A stretch of DNA of 64,000 nt from Mesorhizobium sp. 65-26 (GCA_001899205.1 MKVL01000020.1:62001-126000), one strand, 5' to 3'. Shown: positions 1 through 10,873, counted from the stretch's first letter. Numbers and translations: made by a program. The notes: generated from the sequence alone by a model not told the origin.

Positions 1-2
1 TG

Positions 3-515
3 AAGATCATCCGCGAGGGCAGGCTGGAGGTCGGCGTTCTCGTGCCCGAAAAGGACCTGCCGGACGTCTCCGTCGGTCAGGCGGCGACTGTCGTCGATGC
101 ATCTGGCCGGACTTTTTCCGGCACCGTTTCCTCGATCGCCCAGACGGTGAACTCGACGACGCGGCTTGCCACGGTCTATGTCGCGCTCGGCGAGGGATCG
201 GGATTGAAGCCCGGCATGTTCGCCCGCGTCGCGATCGCCGGAGCGACCTCGCGGCAGTTGAGCGTCGCCGAGGCCGCGCTCGTCTGGCAGGGCGGCAAGC
301 CCGCCGTCTTCGTCGTGGACGCCGCCGGCAAGGCGGTCATGCGCCCGGTGTCGACCGGCGCGCACCGTGACGGCCGTGTGGTCATCGAGAGCGGGCTGTC
401 GGAAGGTGATGATGTGGTGGTCGCCGGCGCGGGCTTCCTCAGCGACGGCAATCTCGTGCGCGTCGCCGCAGGCAACGATGCCGACGGCGCACACGAGGTG
501 GAGGCGGCGCGATGA
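3..515 (+). CDS. RND efflux periplasmic adaptor (MFP) subunit, C-terminal part
   Basis: The reading frame is open from the first base of the window, so the N-terminus lies upstream and the gene is partial. The visible ~170 residues match the beta-barrel and membrane-proximal domains of HlyD/AcrA-type adaptors: a 'VGQAATVVD' strand region, 'GSGLKPGMFARV' near residue 65 and a C-terminal 'GLSEGDDVVVAGAGFL' segment. Adaptors link an inner-membrane RND pump to an outer-membrane channel in the periplasm. The stop overlaps the start of the following RND permease by 4 bp (ATGA), so the two are co-translated and presumably form one pump. The substrate is not evident. Confidence 0.85.
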   Translation, partial: KIIREGRLEVGVLVPEKDLPDVSVGQAATVVDASGRTFSGTVSSIAQTVNSTTRLATVYVALGEGSGLKPGMFARVAIAGATSRQLSVAEAALVWQGGKPAVFVVDAAGKAVMRPVSTGAHRDGRVVIESGLSEGDDVVVAGAGFLSDGNLVRVAAGNDADGAHEVEAAR

Positions 516-3500
516 ACGCGATCTCCTCCTGGTCGATCCGCAACCCGGTTCCGACCATCGTCCTGTTCCTGTCGCTGACCATCGCCGGCCTCTACGGCTT
601 CATGCATCTGCGCACCAACAACATGCCTGATATCGACCTGCCGACGGTCACCGTCACGGTCTCGCAGCCGGGCGCCGCCCCCAGCGAGATGGAAGTGCAG
701 GTGGCGCAGGTGATCGAGAACGCGGTGGCGAGCCTGGACGGCGTCGACGATGTTTCGACGTCGCTCAGCGAAGGTTCATCCGTCACCACGGTCGAGTTCA
801 AGCTGGGAACCGACCCTGAAACCGCCGCCAATGATGTCCGCAACGCGGTTTCCGGCGTGGAGGCGAGCCTGCCCGCCGCGGCGCAGTCGCCGGTCGTGGC
901 GAAGGTCAACGCCACCGGCAATTCGGTGCTGACCTATGTCGTCGAGGCGCCGACAATGTCGCCCGACACGCTGAGCTGGTACATCGACAATGACGTCGCC
1001 AAGGCGATGCTCGGCGTCGACGGCGTGTCCAAGATCACCCGCTCGGGCGGCGTCGACCGCGTCATCCGCGTCGAGCTCGACCCCGATCGGCTGGCCGCGC
1101 TCGGCATCAGCGCCGGCAATGTCAGCCAGACGCTTGCCGCGAACAACGTCAACCAGCCTGGCGGCCGCACCACGATCGGCGGCCAGGAGCAGTCGGTGCG
1201 CACGCTGGCGAGCGCCGCCACCGTCGAGGCCCTGGCCGATACGCGCATCGCGCTGACCGGGGCGGGTGACGTCAAGCTCTCCGACCTAGGCAAGGTGGTC
1301 GACAGTTGGGAAAAGCCGCGCCAGACCGCCTATCTCGACGGCCGGCAGGTGGTTGCCTTCAACGTCTACCGTTCCGTCGGATCGAGCGAGATCGACGTGG
1401 TCAAGGCCGCGCGCGCCGCGATCGATGAAATGGGCGCCAGGACCTCCACCGTCAAGTTCACCGAGGTCACCTCCTCGTCCGGCTTTGTTCAGGAAAGCTA
1501 CGACGCGGCGCTCGAGGCTCTGTGGCTTGGCGCGCTGCTGGCCGTCGGCGTGGTCTGGCTGTTCCTGCGCGACATCCGGGCGACCCTGGTGTCGGCCGTC
1601 GCCATGCCGCTGTCGCTGATCCCGACCTTCGCCGTGATGGCGGCGTTCGACATATCGCTGAACAACATCACCCTGCTGGCGCTGTCGCTGGTGGTGGGCA
1701 TCCTCGTCGACGACGCCATCGTCGAGATCGAGAATATCGTGCGTCACATGCGCCAGACCGGCGCCAGTGCCTACCAGGCGGCCATCGAGGCCGCCGACGA
1801 GATCGGGCTGGCGGTGGTGGCTACAACGGCAACCATCGTCGCCGTGTTCCTTCCCGTAGCTTTCATGCCCGGCATCCCCGGGAAATTCTTCTTCTCCTTC
1901 GCCGTCGCCGTCTGCGTGTCGGTGCTGTTTTCGCTGCTCGTCGCGCGCATGCTGACGCCGTTGATGGGCGCCTATCTGGTCCGCGCCGGCGGCCATAGCG
2001 AGGAGGACATGCCGGCCTGGGTGCCGAGCTATCTCTGGTTGCTCCGCACCGCTCTGCGCCATCGCTGGGTCACGCTGTTGGCGGGCATTGCCTTCTTCGC
2101 CTTCTCGATGCTGCTGGCGACCAAGCTGCCGACCGAATTCATGGCGGCGACAGATCGCGGCCGTTCTATGATTTCAGTCGAATTGCAGCCGGGTTCGACC
2201 ATCGAGCAGACGACGGATGTCGTTCAGGACATCACCCGCCGACTCGCGGGCGAACCGGCGGTCGACAGCATCTTCGCCACCATCGGCACGGCCGCTGCTT
2301 CGGGCGGCGGGCCGAACCGGGGCTCGACCTCCGCCGAGGTGCGCAGCGCCAATGTCACCGTCAACCTCAAGCCACGCGGCGAACGTGCGCAAAGCCAGCA
2401 GCAGTTCGAGGCGGCGACATCGCCGAGGCTCAACGATATTCCCGGCGCGCGCATCCAGTTCGGTGCCGACGGCTTCGCCGGCGCCAAGGTCGCCATCACG
2501 CTGATCGGCGACAATGGCGATGCGCTGCAAAGGGCAAGCGACGCGCTGATCGATCAGATGAAGTCTGTGCCGGGCCTCATCAATCCAACCTCGACCGCGG
2601 CGACCACGAAGCCCGAGCTGATCGTACGTCCCGACAGCGCGCGGGCAGCCGCGCTCGGCGTCACGCCGACCGACATCGCCGCGACGGTGAAGATCGCAAC
2701 GATCGGCGATACCGACACCAGCCTGGCCAAGTTCAATCTCGGCGACCGCCAGGTTTCCGTCGTCGTGACATTGCCGGACGGCGCCATAGACGATCCGGCG
2801 AAGCTGGCCGTCCTGCCGCTGGCCGGCAGCAAGGGCACTGTGCCGCTCGGCGCCGTTGCCGACATCGGCTTCAGCGCCGGGCCGAACAGCATCACGCGCG
2901 TCGAGCGCAGCCGCAGCGCCACCGTGGAAGCCGACCTCTCCGGCCTGACGCTTGGCGAGGCCACGACCGCCATCCGGGCGCTGCCGATCATTCAGGCCCT
3001 GCCGGCCGGCGTGCACGAGCTGGCGCGCGGCGACGCCCAGCGCATGCAGGAGCTGTTCACCGGCTTCGCCACCGCGATCGTTGCAGGCATCCTGCTGGTG
3101 TACCTGACGCTGGTGCTTCTGTTCCGCAGCTTCGTGCAGCCGGTGACGATCCTCGTGGCGCTGCCGCTTTCGGTAGGCGGCGCGCTCGGTTTCATGCTTA
3201 TCACCGGCAAGGCGCTTGGCATGTCGCCGCTGATCGGCATACTGATGTTGATGGGCATCGCGGCCAAGAACTCGATCCTGCTGGTCGAATATGCACTGGT
3301 CGCGGAGAAGGAGCGCCGTATGAGCCGCTTCGAAGCACTGCTCGACGCCGCCCGCAAGCGGGCCAGGCCGATCGTCATGACGTCGATCGCCATGGGAGCG
3401 GGCATGCTTCCGATCGCCCTTGGCATCGGCGCCGACGCCGAGACACGAGCCCCGATGGCGATCGCCGTCATTGGCGGTCTTGTCTCCTCGACCGTGCTCA

Positions 3501-3658
3501 GCCTTGTCTACGTCCCCGTCGTCTACACTTTCATGGACGATATCCAGCGCTTCCTCGGCCGGTACCTCGGCCGGCTGCTCGTGGAGCGCACCGATGCCGG
3601 CACCCAGGCGGCGAACACAACTCCAGTGAGAGATCCAGGCCATGCCCATCCAGCCTAG
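512..3658 (+). CDS. RND family efflux permease (HAE1-like)
   Basis: The protein has 1048 residues, the normal length for an RND proton-drug antiporter. It has an N-terminal transmembrane segment ('PVPTIVLFLSLTIAG'), two large periplasmic loops and two six-helix bundles. The proton-relay residues are present: an Asp pair in 'GILVDDAIVEIEN' (D400-D401) in TM4 and a Lys in 'GIAAKNSILLVEYA' (K919) in TM10. The protein would sit in the inner membrane and export hydrophobic or amphiphilic compounds using the proton gradient. Its start overlaps the adaptor upstream and its end overlaps the next adaptor by 17 bp. It is clearly divergent from the second permease of the operon, so the two are not a recent duplication. 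Specificity is unknown. Confidence 0.95.
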   Translation: MNAISSWSIRNPVPTIVLFLSLTIAGLYGFMHLRTNNMPDIDLPTVTVTVSQPGAAPSEMEVQVAQVIENAVASLDGVDDVSTSLSEGSSVTTVEFKLGTDPETAANDVRNAVSGVEASLPAAAQSPVVAKVNATGNSVLTYVVEAPTMSPDTLSWYIDNDVAKAMLGVDGVSKITRSGGVDRVIRVELDPDRLAALGISAGNVSQTLAANNVNQPGGRTTIGGQEQSVRTLASAATVEALADTRIALTGAGDVKLSDLGKVVDSWEKPRQTAYLDGRQVVAFNVYRSVGSSEIDVVKAARAAIDEMGARTSTVKFTEVTSSSGFVQESYDAALEALWLGALLAVGVVWLFLRDIRATLVSAVAMPLSLIPTFAVMAAFDISLNNITLLALSLVVGILVDDAIVEIENIVRHMRQTGASAYQAAIEAADEIGLAVVATTATIVAVFLPVAFMPGIPGKFFFSFAVAVCVSVLFSLLVARMLTPLMGAYLVRAGGHSEEDMPAWVPSYLWLLRTALRHRWVTLLAGIAFFAFSMLLATKLPTEFMAATDRGRSMISVELQPGSTIEQTTDVVQDITRRLAGEPAVDSIFATIGTAAASGGGPNRGSTSAEVRSANVTVNLKPRGERAQSQQQFEAATSPRLNDIPGARIQFGADGFAGAKVAITLIGDNGDALQRASDALIDQMKSVPGLINPTSTAATTKPELIVRPDSARAAALGVTPTDIAATVKIATIGDTDTSLAKFNLGDRQVSVVVTLPDGAIDDPAKLAVLPLAGSKGTVPLGAVADIGFSAGPNSITRVERSRSATVEADLSGLTLGEATTAIRALPIIQALPAGVHELARGDAQRMQELFTGFATAIVAGILLVYLTLVLLFRSFVQPVTILVALPLSVGGALGFMLITGKALGMSPLIGILMLMGIAAKNSILLVEYALVAEKERRMSRFEALLDAARKRARPIVMTSIAMGAGMLPIALGIGADAETRAPMAIAVIGGLVSSTVLSLVYVPVVYTFMDDIQRFLGRYLGRLLVERTDAGTQAANTTPVRDPGHAHPA

Positions 3659-4916
3659 TCCACGTCTTTTGTCGACCAGGCAGCGCCGGTTTGCGTCGCG
3701 CGCCGCGATGCTGGGCGCGGCCCTGCTGCTGGCAGCCTGCTCGCAGGAACAGGGCAAGGCTCCCGCCGGCATGGGCGGCGCCGGGAGACCTGAGGTGGGC
3801 GTCGTCACCCTGCATCCGCAATCGGTGGCGATAACGGCCGAGCTGCCCGGCCGCACGGCCGCCTCGCTGGTCGCCGAGGTGCGTCCGCAGGTCAACGGCA
3901 TCATCCAGCAGCGCCTGTTCAAGGAAGGCAGCGAGGTGGTGGCCGGGCAGCCGCTCTACCTCATCGACCCCGCGAGCTACAAGGCCGCCTACGACAGCGC
4001 CGTAGCGGCCCAGCAGAAGGCGGAAGCCGCGTTGCCCACCGCGCAGGCCAAGTTCGACCGTTATTCCGGCTTGCTGAAGCAGAACGTGGTCTCCAAGCAG
4101 GATTACGACGACGCCGCCGCGACGCTCGCCCAGGCGCAGGCGGATGTTGCGTCGGCCAAGGCGAGTGTCGAGACGGCGCGCATCAGCCTCGACCGCACCT
4201 CGATCACCGCGCCGATCGCCGGCCGTATCGACAAGTCCTCGCTGACGCCCGGCGCGCTCGTCACCGCCAACCAGGATACGGTGCTGACGACCATCCGCTC
4301 GCTCGATCCGATCAATGTCGACGTCACGCAGTCGAGCACCAATCTGCTCAACCTGCGTCAGGCGATCTCGGAAGGGCGGCTGAAGTTCAGCGGCCCCAAT
4401 GTCAGCGTCAAGCTGAAGCTCGAGAACGGCACGATCTACGCGCAGACAGGCAAGCTGGAATTCGCCGGCGCCAATGTCGACCAGACGACCGGCACCTTCG
4501 CGCTCAGGGCCGAATTCCCCAATCCCGACCGCCTGCTGCTGCCAGGCATGTATGTGCGGGCGCTGGTCGAGGAGGGTGTCGCCCAGAACAGCTTCCTGGT
4601 GCCGCAGCGCGCCGTCAGCCGCAACACCAAGGGCGAGGCGACCGCCATGGTCGTCAACGCGCAGGGCAAGGTCGAGTCGCGCGTCCTCGCCGTGCGCAAC
4701 AGCGTCGGCAACAACTGGCTGGTGGACAGCGGCGTCGGCGATGGCGACCGCGTCATCGTCGAGGGCACCCAATTGGTGCGCGCGGGCGGCGATGCCACGG
4801 CGGTCGAGGTCACGATCGATGAGGCGACCGGGGAGGTCAAGGATCGCGCGCAGGGGACCTCGGCGGCGGCAACATCCTCCAAGATGGCCAGCAGCGGCCA
4901 GTCGACCGGGAACTGA
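3642..4916 (+). CDS. RND efflux adaptor lipoprotein (AcrA/MexA-like)
   Basis: This 424-residue membrane-fusion protein has a basic N-terminus, a hydrophobic segment and a lipobox (LLAAC, lipidated Cys about residue 33), so it is predicted to be a periplasmic lipoprotein anchored to the inner membrane. A biotinyl/lipoyl-like half motif ('EVRPQVNGIIQQRLFKEG') is followed by an Ala/Gln-rich coiled-coil hairpin at about residues 105-185, then 'SITAPIAGRI', which closes the lipoyl domain. The beta-barrel ends with 'LLLPGMYVRALV'. The start overlaps the previous permease gene and 3 bp separate it from the AcrB-like permease, its likely partner. Confidence 0.93.
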   Translation: MPIQPSPRLLSTRQRRFASRAAMLGAALLLAACSQEQGKAPAGMGGAGRPEVGVVTLHPQSVAITAELPGRTAASLVAEVRPQVNGIIQQRLFKEGSEVVAGQPLYLIDPASYKAAYDSAVAAQQKAEAALPTAQAKFDRYSGLLKQNVVSKQDYDDAAATLAQAQADVASAKASVETARISLDRTSITAPIAGRIDKSSLTPGALVTANQDTVLTTIRSLDPINVDVTQSSTNLLNLRQAISEGRLKFSGPNVSVKLKLENGTIYAQTGKLEFAGANVDQTTGTFALRAEFPNPDRLLLPGMYVRALVEEGVAQNSFLVPQRAVSRNTKGEATAMVVNAQGKVESRVLAVRNSVGNNWLVDSGVGDGDRVIVEGTQLVRAGGDATAVEVTIDEATGEVKDRAQGTSAAATSSKMASSGQSTGN

Positions 4917-4919
4917 GCC

Positions 4920-7900
4920 ATGTCCGGATTTTTCATCAATCGGCCGATCTTCGCCTGGGTGATCGCCATCGTGATCATGCTGGGCGGCCTGCTGGCGCTC
5001 AGGACGCTGCCGATCTCGCAATATCCGCAGATCGCCCCGACCACGGTCAGCATCAGCGCCAATTATCCCGGCGCCGATGCACAGACGGTCGAGAATTCGG
5101 TGACCAAGGTCATCGAGCAGGGCATGACCGGCATCGACAACCTCGACTACATGACGGCGACGTCGACTTCGACAGGCGCGGCCTCCATCACGCTGACCTT
5201 CACCAGCTCAGCCGATCCCGACACCGCCCAGGTTCAGACGCAGAACAAGCTGCAACTCGTCCAGTCGCAATTGCCGCAGGTGGTGCAGAGCAACGGCATC
5301 ACCGTCTCCAAATCGTCGACCGGCTTCCTGATGGTCATCGGCTTCGTCTCCAGCGACGGCAAGATGAACTCGACCGATCTCGCCGACTACGTCAATGCCA
5401 CCATCAACGACACGCTGAAGCGTGTGGAAGGCGTCGGCTCGACGCAGCTCTTCGGTTCGGGCTACGCCATGCGCATCTGGCTCGACCCGGATAAGCTCGC
5501 CAAATACGCGCTGATGCCGAGCGATGTGTCGACCGCCATCCAGGCGCAGAACACGCAGGTTTCCGCCGGTCAGTTGGGCGGCCTCCCCGCGCGCAAGGGC
5601 CAGCAGCTCAATGCGACGGTGACCGCCAAGAGCCGGCTGCAGACGGCCGAGCAGTTCCGCAACATCATCCTGAAGAGCAACACCGACGGCTCTCTTGTCA
5701 GGCTCAACGACGTCGCCACAGTCGAACTGGGCGCCGAGAGCTACACCACGTCCGCCAACTACAATGGCAAGCCGTCGGCCGGCGTTGCCGTCAACCTGGC
5801 CACAGGGGCCAACGCCATCAGCACCGCGGAAGCCGTGCGCTCCACCATCACCAGACTGAGCTCGACTTTCCCGCAAGGGGTCGAGGTCGTCTATCCCTAC
5901 GATACGTCGCCCTTCGTTCGGCTGTCGATCGAGGAGGTGGTCAAGACGCTGGCCGAGGCGATCGTGCTGGTGTTCCTGGTGATGTTCATCTTCCTGCAGA
6001 ACCTGCGCGCCACGATCATTCCGACGATCGCGGTGCCGGTGGTGCTGCTCGGCACGTTCGGCGTGCTGTCGGTGTTCGGCTACTCCGTCAACACGCTGAC
6101 CATGTTCGCGATGGTGCTCGCCATCGGCCTGCTCGTCGACGATGCCATCGTCGTTGTGGAGAACGTCGAACGCGTCATGGCGGAGGAAGGTCTGTCGCCC
6201 AAGGAGGCGACGCGCAAATCGATGAACGAGATCACCGGTGCGCTGATCGGCATCGCCACGGTGCTTTCGGCCGTGTTCGTGCCGATGGCCTTCTTCGGCG
6301 GTTCCACCGGCATCATCTACAGGCAGTTCTCGGTGACCATCGTCTCGGCGATGGTGTTGTCGGTGCTGGTCGCGCTGGTGCTGACGCCGGCGCTCTGCGC
6401 CACGATCCTGCGGCCGCCCAAGGACCACGCCACGCAGAAAGGGCCGTTCGGCTGGTTCAATCGCGTCTTCGACCGCGGCACGACAGCCTACCGCGACGGC
6501 TCGCACGGCATCATCAACAGGGGAAAGCGCTTCCTCGTGGTCTTCCTCGCCATCGTCGTCGCCATGGGCTGGATGTTCGCCAGGCTGCCGAGCTCGTTCC
6601 TGCCGGAGGAAGACCAGGGCATCCTGATCACCAGCGTGCAGCTGCCGGTCGGCGCGACGCAGGACCGGACGGAGCGCGTGCTGGCCGAGGTGACCGACCG
6701 CTACCTCAAGAACGAGAAGGACGCGGTCGACGGCGTCTTCACCGCTTCAGGCTTCGGCTTCGGCGGCGCCGGCCAGAATGTCGGCATCGCCTTCATCAGG
6801 CTCAAGGATTTCAGCGAGCGTAAATCGGCGGACATGGCGGCGAAGGCTATAGCCGGCCGTGCGATGGGGGCTTTCTCCAAGATCAGGGACGCGCAGGTCT
6901 TCGCGCTGGCGCCTCCGGCCATCCAGGGCTTCGGCAGCACCAACGGCTTCGACTTCTATCTTCAGGACGTCAACGGCGCTGGCCATGACGCGCTGATCCA
7001 GACGCGCAACCAGCTCCTCGGCCTCGCCTCGCAGAGCAAGCTTCTCGCCAACACCCGACCCAACGGCCAGGAGGACCAGCCGCAATTCGCCGTCGACATC
7101 GATCAGGAAAAGGCGAGTGCCTTCGGCGTCAGCCTGTCCGACATCAACAACACGCTGTCCACGGCCTGGGGCAGCAACTATGTCAACGACTTCATCGATC
7201 GCGGGCGGGTGAAACCGGTCTACCTGCAGTCCGATCCCAATTTCCGCATGCAGCCGGAAGACCTGGACAAGTGGCAGGTCCGCAATTCCGCCGGCGTGAT
7301 GGTGCCGTTTTCGGCCTTCGCCTCCAGCCACTGGACCTTCGGTTCGCCGAGGCTCGAACGCTACAACGGCTCGGCGGCGGTCGAGATCCAGGGCGCCGCG
7401 GCCAGCGGCGTCAGCTCCGGCGCGGCGATGGACGAGATCGACAGGCTCGTGGCGCAGCTACCGGCCGGATATTCCCACGAATGGACCGGCCTGTCGCACC
7501 AGGAACGTCTCTCGGGCAATCAGGCGCTCTCGCTCTACGCGATTTCGGCGCTCGTCGTCTTCCTGTGCCTTGCCGCGCTCTACGAGAGCTGGTCGATCCC
7601 GTTCGCCGTGATGCTTTCGGTGCCGATCGGCATCTTCGGCGCGCTGCTTGCGGCGACCCTCTTCGGGCAGACCAATGACGTCTACTTCAAGGTCGGGTTG
7701 CTGACCACGATCGGTCTCGCCGCCAAGAACGCCATCCTCATCGTCGAGTTCGCCATCGAGCGACAGGCGGCCGGCATGGGTCTGGTCGAGGCGACGCTGG
7801 AGGCGGCGCGGCAACGGCTGCGGCCGATCCTGATGACGTCGCTGGCCTTCATCCTCGGCGTCACGCCCCTGGCAATTGCCAGCGGTGCTGGCTCGGGGGC

Positions 7901-8069
7901 GCAGAACTCCGTCGGCATCGGCGTGATGGGCGGCATGATCGCGGCGACCGTGATCGGCGTGTTCATGGTGCCGCTGTTGTTCGTCACCGTGCGCCGCATC
8001 TTCAAGGGGCGGGCGGCCAGGCAGGACCAGGACAAGGGCGAGGCCACGGCGGCAGCCAACCAGCAATAG
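4920..8069 (+). CDS. AcrB/MexB-type RND multidrug efflux permease
   Basis: The protein has 1049 residues and starts with the HAE1 hallmark '[20 protein letters not shown]'. It keeps the proton-relay Asp pair at residues 407-408 in '[18 protein letters not shown]', the same numbering as in E. coli AcrB, and a TM10 lysine (K936) in '[13 protein letters not shown]'. Other HAE1 motifs are '[17 protein letters not shown]' after TM1 and 'LPEEDQG' in the second periplasmic half. It should be a trimeric inner-membrane pump working with the adaptor encoded directly upstream and the outer-membrane factor directly downstream. Drug or solvent efflux is the family role; the exact substrates are not predictable. 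Confidence 0.96.
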   Translation: MSGFFINRPIFAWVIAIVIMLGGLLALRTLPISQYPQIAPTTVSISANYPGADAQTVENSVTKVIEQGMTGIDNLDYMTATSTSTGAASITLTFTSSADPDTAQVQTQNKLQLVQSQLPQVVQSNGITVSKSSTGFLMVIGFVSSDGKMNSTDLADYVNATINDTLKRVEGVGSTQLFGSGYAMRIWLDPDKLAKYALMPSDVSTAIQAQNTQVSAGQLGGLPARKGQQLNATVTAKSRLQTAEQFRNIILKSNTDGSLVRLNDVATVELGAESYTTSANYNGKPSAGVAVNLATGANAISTAEAVRSTITRLSSTFPQGVEVVYPYDTSPFVRLSIEEVVKTLAEAIVLVFLVMFIFLQNLRATIIPTIAVPVVLLGTFGVLSVFGYSVNTLTMFAMVLAIGLLVDDAIVVVENVERVMAEEGLSPKEATRKSMNEITGALIGIATVLSAVFVPMAFFGGSTGIIYRQFSVTIVSAMVLSVLVALVLTPALCATILRPPKDHATQKGPFGWFNRVFDRGTTAYRDGSHGIINRGKRFLVVFLAIVVAMGWMFARLPSSFLPEEDQGILITSVQLPVGATQDRTERVLAEVTDRYLKNEKDAVDGVFTASGFGFGGAGQNVGIAFIRLKDFSERKSADMAAKAIAGRAMGAFSKIRDAQVFALAPPAIQGFGSTNGFDFYLQDVNGAGHDALIQTRNQLLGLASQSKLLANTRPNGQEDQPQFAVDIDQEKASAFGVSLSDINNTLSTAWGSNYVNDFIDRGRVKPVYLQSDPNFRMQPEDLDKWQVRNSAGVMVPFSAFASSHWTFGSPRLERYNGSAAVEIQGAAASGVSSGAAMDEIDRLVAQLPAGYSHEWTGLSHQERLSGNQALSLYAISALVVFLCLAALYESWSIPFAVMLSVPIGIFGALLAATLFGQTNDVYFKVGLLTTIGLAAKNAILIVEFAIERQAAGMGLVEATLEAARQRLRPILMTSLAFILGVTPLAIASGAGSGAQNSVGIGVMGGMIAATVIGVFMVPLLFVTVRRIFKGRAARQDQDKGEATAAANQQ

Positions 8070-8080
8070 GATTTTCCTTC

Positions 8081-9577
8081 ATGACACGTTTCGAACGCGG
8101 TTCGGTGACCGCGAGGCGGCTGATTTTGCCCGTCATCACCGCGGTGCTGCTCTCGGGATGCGTCGTCGGTCCGGATTATCGCGCGTCCCTCATGCCCACC
8201 CCGGCCAAATGGAGCGGCCAGAAAGCGGGGCAGGCGGCCCAACCGGCGCAGCTCTCGAGATGGTGGCAGCGCCTGCGCGATCCCGAGCTCAACACGCTGG
8301 TCGAGGAAGCGGTCGCCGGCAATCTCGACGTGGCCGCCGCCAAGGCCAAGATACGTGAGGCGCGCGCCAGCTATCGCCAATCCGCCGGCACATTGTTCCC
8401 GTCGGCCACCGGCTCGGCCTCGGCGACCCGCGCCAAGGCGGCCGCCACGACCTCCGGCGGCAGCGCCGGCGATGCCTACAGCCAGTACCAGTCCGGCTTC
8501 GACGCCAGTTGGGAGCTCGACCTCTTCGGCGCCAACCACAGGGCCGTGGAGGCCGCGCGCTACGGCGTCGATGCTTCCGAGCAGGAGCTGCGCTCGACCC
8601 TGCTCACCCTCGTCGGCGACGTAGCCTCCAACTACGCCCAGGCGCGCGGCTATCAGGCGCGCATCGCGCTTGCCCGTCGCGCGGGCGCCTCACAAAGGCA
8701 GACCGCGGAACTCACCCGCGCCAAGGCCGCGGCCGGCTCGGCCACGGCGGCGGATGTCGCCAAGGCCATGGGACAGGCGGCCAGCACCGAGGCCTCCGTC
8801 CCCACCCTGGAGGCAAGCTACGCCGAAGCGGTGCACCGTCTCGCCGTGCTGACTGGCCGTCCGCCGGCCGCGCTTGACGGACGGCTGAAGCGCGGCGCGC
8901 CGATCCCGGCGCCCCGGATGCCGATGCCGACCGGCATTCCGGCCGACATCCTGCTTTCACGTCCGGACGTGCGCGTGGCCGAACGGCAGTATGCGCAGTA
9001 CACCGCCAAGATCGGCCAGGCCGAGGCGGCGCGCTACCCCTCGGTCAGCCTGACCGGAAACATCAGCACCTCGGCCTACAGGCTCGGCGACCTCGGCAAG
9101 AATTCCACCATCGGCTGGTCGTTCGGGCCGACGCTCAGCGTTCCATTGTTCAATGCCGGCCAGTTGAAGGCCGCGGTCGAGGTCGCGCAGGCGCAGCGAG
9201 ACCAGTATTTCATCGCCTACCGATCCTCCGTGCTCGGCGCGCTGGAGGATGTGGAGAACGCTCTCGTCTCGCTGGCGCAGGAGCGCGTCAGGGTAGGCAA
9301 GCTCGCGTCTTCGGCCAAATCCTATGGCGAGGCGGCGCGCCTCGAACAGGCGCTGTACAAGGCTGGCGAGACCAGCCTGCTTGACGTGCTGGATGCCGAG
9401 AGATCGGCTTACTCGGCAGAGGATTCGCTGCTGCAGAGCCGGATCCTGATCGCCACCGACTACATTGCCCTCAACAAGGCGCTGGGTGGCGGCTGGGACG
9501 GCGTGGTCGACAGCACGAAGCCCGAGGTCATCGACGTCGTGACGGGGCCGAGGCTGGCGCGAAAGTCCTCGCCATGA
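8081..9577 (+). CDS. Outer-membrane efflux lipoprotein, NodT/OprM family
   Basis: The 498-residue protein has a lipoprotein signal (LLSGC, lipidated Cys at residue 27) followed by 'VVGPDYR', a standard start of mature NodT/OprM-family outer-membrane factors. Two TolC-type repeats are visible, including 'WWQRLRDPELNTLVEEA', 'SWELDLFGANHRAVEAA' and, in the second half, 'LLSRPDVRVAERQY' and 'VPLFNAGQLKAAVE'. It would form the trimeric alpha-barrel exit duct for the RND pumps encoded upstream. It is the only outer-membrane factor seen for two permeases, so they may share it. It lies 11 bp after the AcrB-like gene and ends the operon. Confidence 0.95.
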   Translation: MTRFERGSVTARRLILPVITAVLLSGCVVGPDYRASLMPTPAKWSGQKAGQAAQPAQLSRWWQRLRDPELNTLVEEAVAGNLDVAAAKAKIREARASYRQSAGTLFPSATGSASATRAKAAATTSGGSAGDAYSQYQSGFDASWELDLFGANHRAVEAARYGVDASEQELRSTLLTLVGDVASNYAQARGYQARIALARRAGASQRQTAELTRAKAAAGSATAADVAKAMGQAASTEASVPTLEASYAEAVHRLAVLTGRPPAALDGRLKRGAPIPAPRMPMPTGIPADILLSRPDVRVAERQYAQYTAKIGQAEAARYPSVSLTGNISTSAYRLGDLGKNSTIGWSFGPTLSVPLFNAGQLKAAVEVAQAQRDQYFIAYRSSVLGALEDVENALVSLAQERVRVGKLASSAKSYGEAARLEQALYKAGETSLLDVLDAERSAYSAEDSLLQSRILIATDYIALNKALGGGWDGVVDSTKPEVIDVVTGPRLARKSSP

Positions 9578-9800
9578 GCGCGGACTGGTGGCGTTGAGCT
9601 TTTCTGGACCGATTCCTGCACGGCCTGTCAGAAAAACGAAATTGATCCTTCCAGCCTGAGCCGGAACATTGAAGCGTCCTGGAATGGCATTGGGGATTCC
9701 CGCCGTTCCGGGCCGGAGGAGGAAAGCCGCCAACGGTCGTTGAATGCCTCGCCACAAGCGGCGGGGCGGCACGGCGTGGCGCAAGGGCAGGGAGGTCGCT

Positions 9801-10820
9801 ATGGCAGCAGGGTCCGGGACATCGGCGGCCGATGCCTCGTCGCGGCCCTCCGGGCGCCGCTTCAAGATCACCCAGGAAGGCGTCGTCGCGGCCATCGCGG
9901 TCGTGCTGTTCATCGTCTTCTCGATCTCGCTCAACAACTTCCTGACCCAGGGCAACCTGCTGACGCTGCTCAAGAACGTCGCCATCCTCGGCACGCTGGC
10001 CGTCGGCATGGGTTTCATCGTCGTCGGCCGCGGCATCGACCTCACCATGGTCGCCGTCATGGTGGTCGGCGTTGCCTTCTCGATCTGGCTGTCCAGCCAG
10101 GGCTTCGGTTTCGGCCAGGCGCTGCTGATCGGCGCCGGCCTGGTCGCGGTCTGCGGCTTCATCACAGGCTTCCTGATCGCCGTCGCCGAGGTGCCGCCGA
10201 TCTTCGCCACGCTCGCCATGGCCTCGGTCGTCTATGGCGGCGGCCGCGTCGCCTTCAATTCGGACGTTCTCTATGCGCCGCCGGGCGTTGGCTGGCTGAC
10301 CTTCATCGGTTCCGGCACGGTGGCCGGGGTTCCGGTCTCGGTGCTGATCTTCGTCGGCCTCGCGGCGCTGATCGCGCTGTTCCTCAGGCTCACCCGCTTC
10401 GGCCGCTTCGTTTACGCGACCGGCGACAATCCGCAGGCGGCGCGAACCATGGGCCTGCCGACGCGCCCCGTCATCATCAGCCAGTACGTCGTCTCGGCGC
10501 TGATCGCCTATTCGGCCGGCATCCTGCTCACCGGCCTGGTCTCGGGCATCAACACCCGCCTCTACAATTCGACGCTGATCTACGACGTGCTGCTGGTCGT
10601 CGTGCTGGGTGGCATCAGCCTCTCGGGCGGTCAGGGCGGCGTCCGCAACGTGCTGGTCGGCACGGTGCTGGTCGGCATCCTGATCAACGGCATGACCATC
10701 CTGAATTTCAGCTTCACAAGCCAGAACCTGATCAAGAGCGTGATCCTTCTGGCGGCGCTCGCGCTCGACGCGGTCATCAACCCGCGTGACGAGCAGACCT
10801 CGCAGAGCGGCGACATCTGA
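9801..10820 (+). CDS. CUT2-type ABC transporter permease (cassette A, first permease)
   Basis: This 339-residue RbsC-family inner-membrane permease belongs to a ribose-type importer. Start 9801 is chosen because GGGAGG lies 5-10 bp upstream; an in-frame ATG at 9744 has no such site. Hydrophobic helices begin at about residue 24 ('GVVAAIAVVLFIVFSISL'). The family motif 'GMGFIVVGRGIDLTM' (normally GGIDLS) is near residue 75, and 'VVLGGISLSGGQGGVRNVLVGT' near the C-terminus is the conserved loop facing the ATPase. It is the first gene of a five-gene cassette repeated at 49031-55958. The C-terminal 'NPRDEQTSQSGDI' is almost identical to that of the cassette B permease. Confidence 0.93.
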   Translation: MAAGSGTSAADASSRPSGRRFKITQEGVVAAIAVVLFIVFSISLNNFLTQGNLLTLLKNVAILGTLAVGMGFIVVGRGIDLTMVAVMVVGVAFSIWLSSQGFGFGQALLIGAGLVAVCGFITGFLIAVAEVPPIFATLAMASVVYGGGRVAFNSDVLYAPPGVGWLTFIGSGTVAGVPVSVLIFVGLAALIALFLRLTRFGRFVYATGDNPQAARTMGLPTRPVIISQYVVSALIAYSAGILLTGLVSGINTRLYNSTLIYDVLLVVVLGGISLSGGQGGVRNVLVGTVLVGILINGMTILNFSFTSQNLIKSVILLAALALDAVINPRDEQTSQSGDI

Positions 10821-10873
10821 ACCCGCAACCGCCGGCATGCCCGGCAAGTCATCGACATAAGGGAGGAGAATCC

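Noticed and set aside
9642-9670. Sigma-70-like promoter TTGATC-17-AACATT before cassette A
   Set aside because: The -10 matches poorly and such hexamers arise by chance; it is not strong enough to list as a feature.
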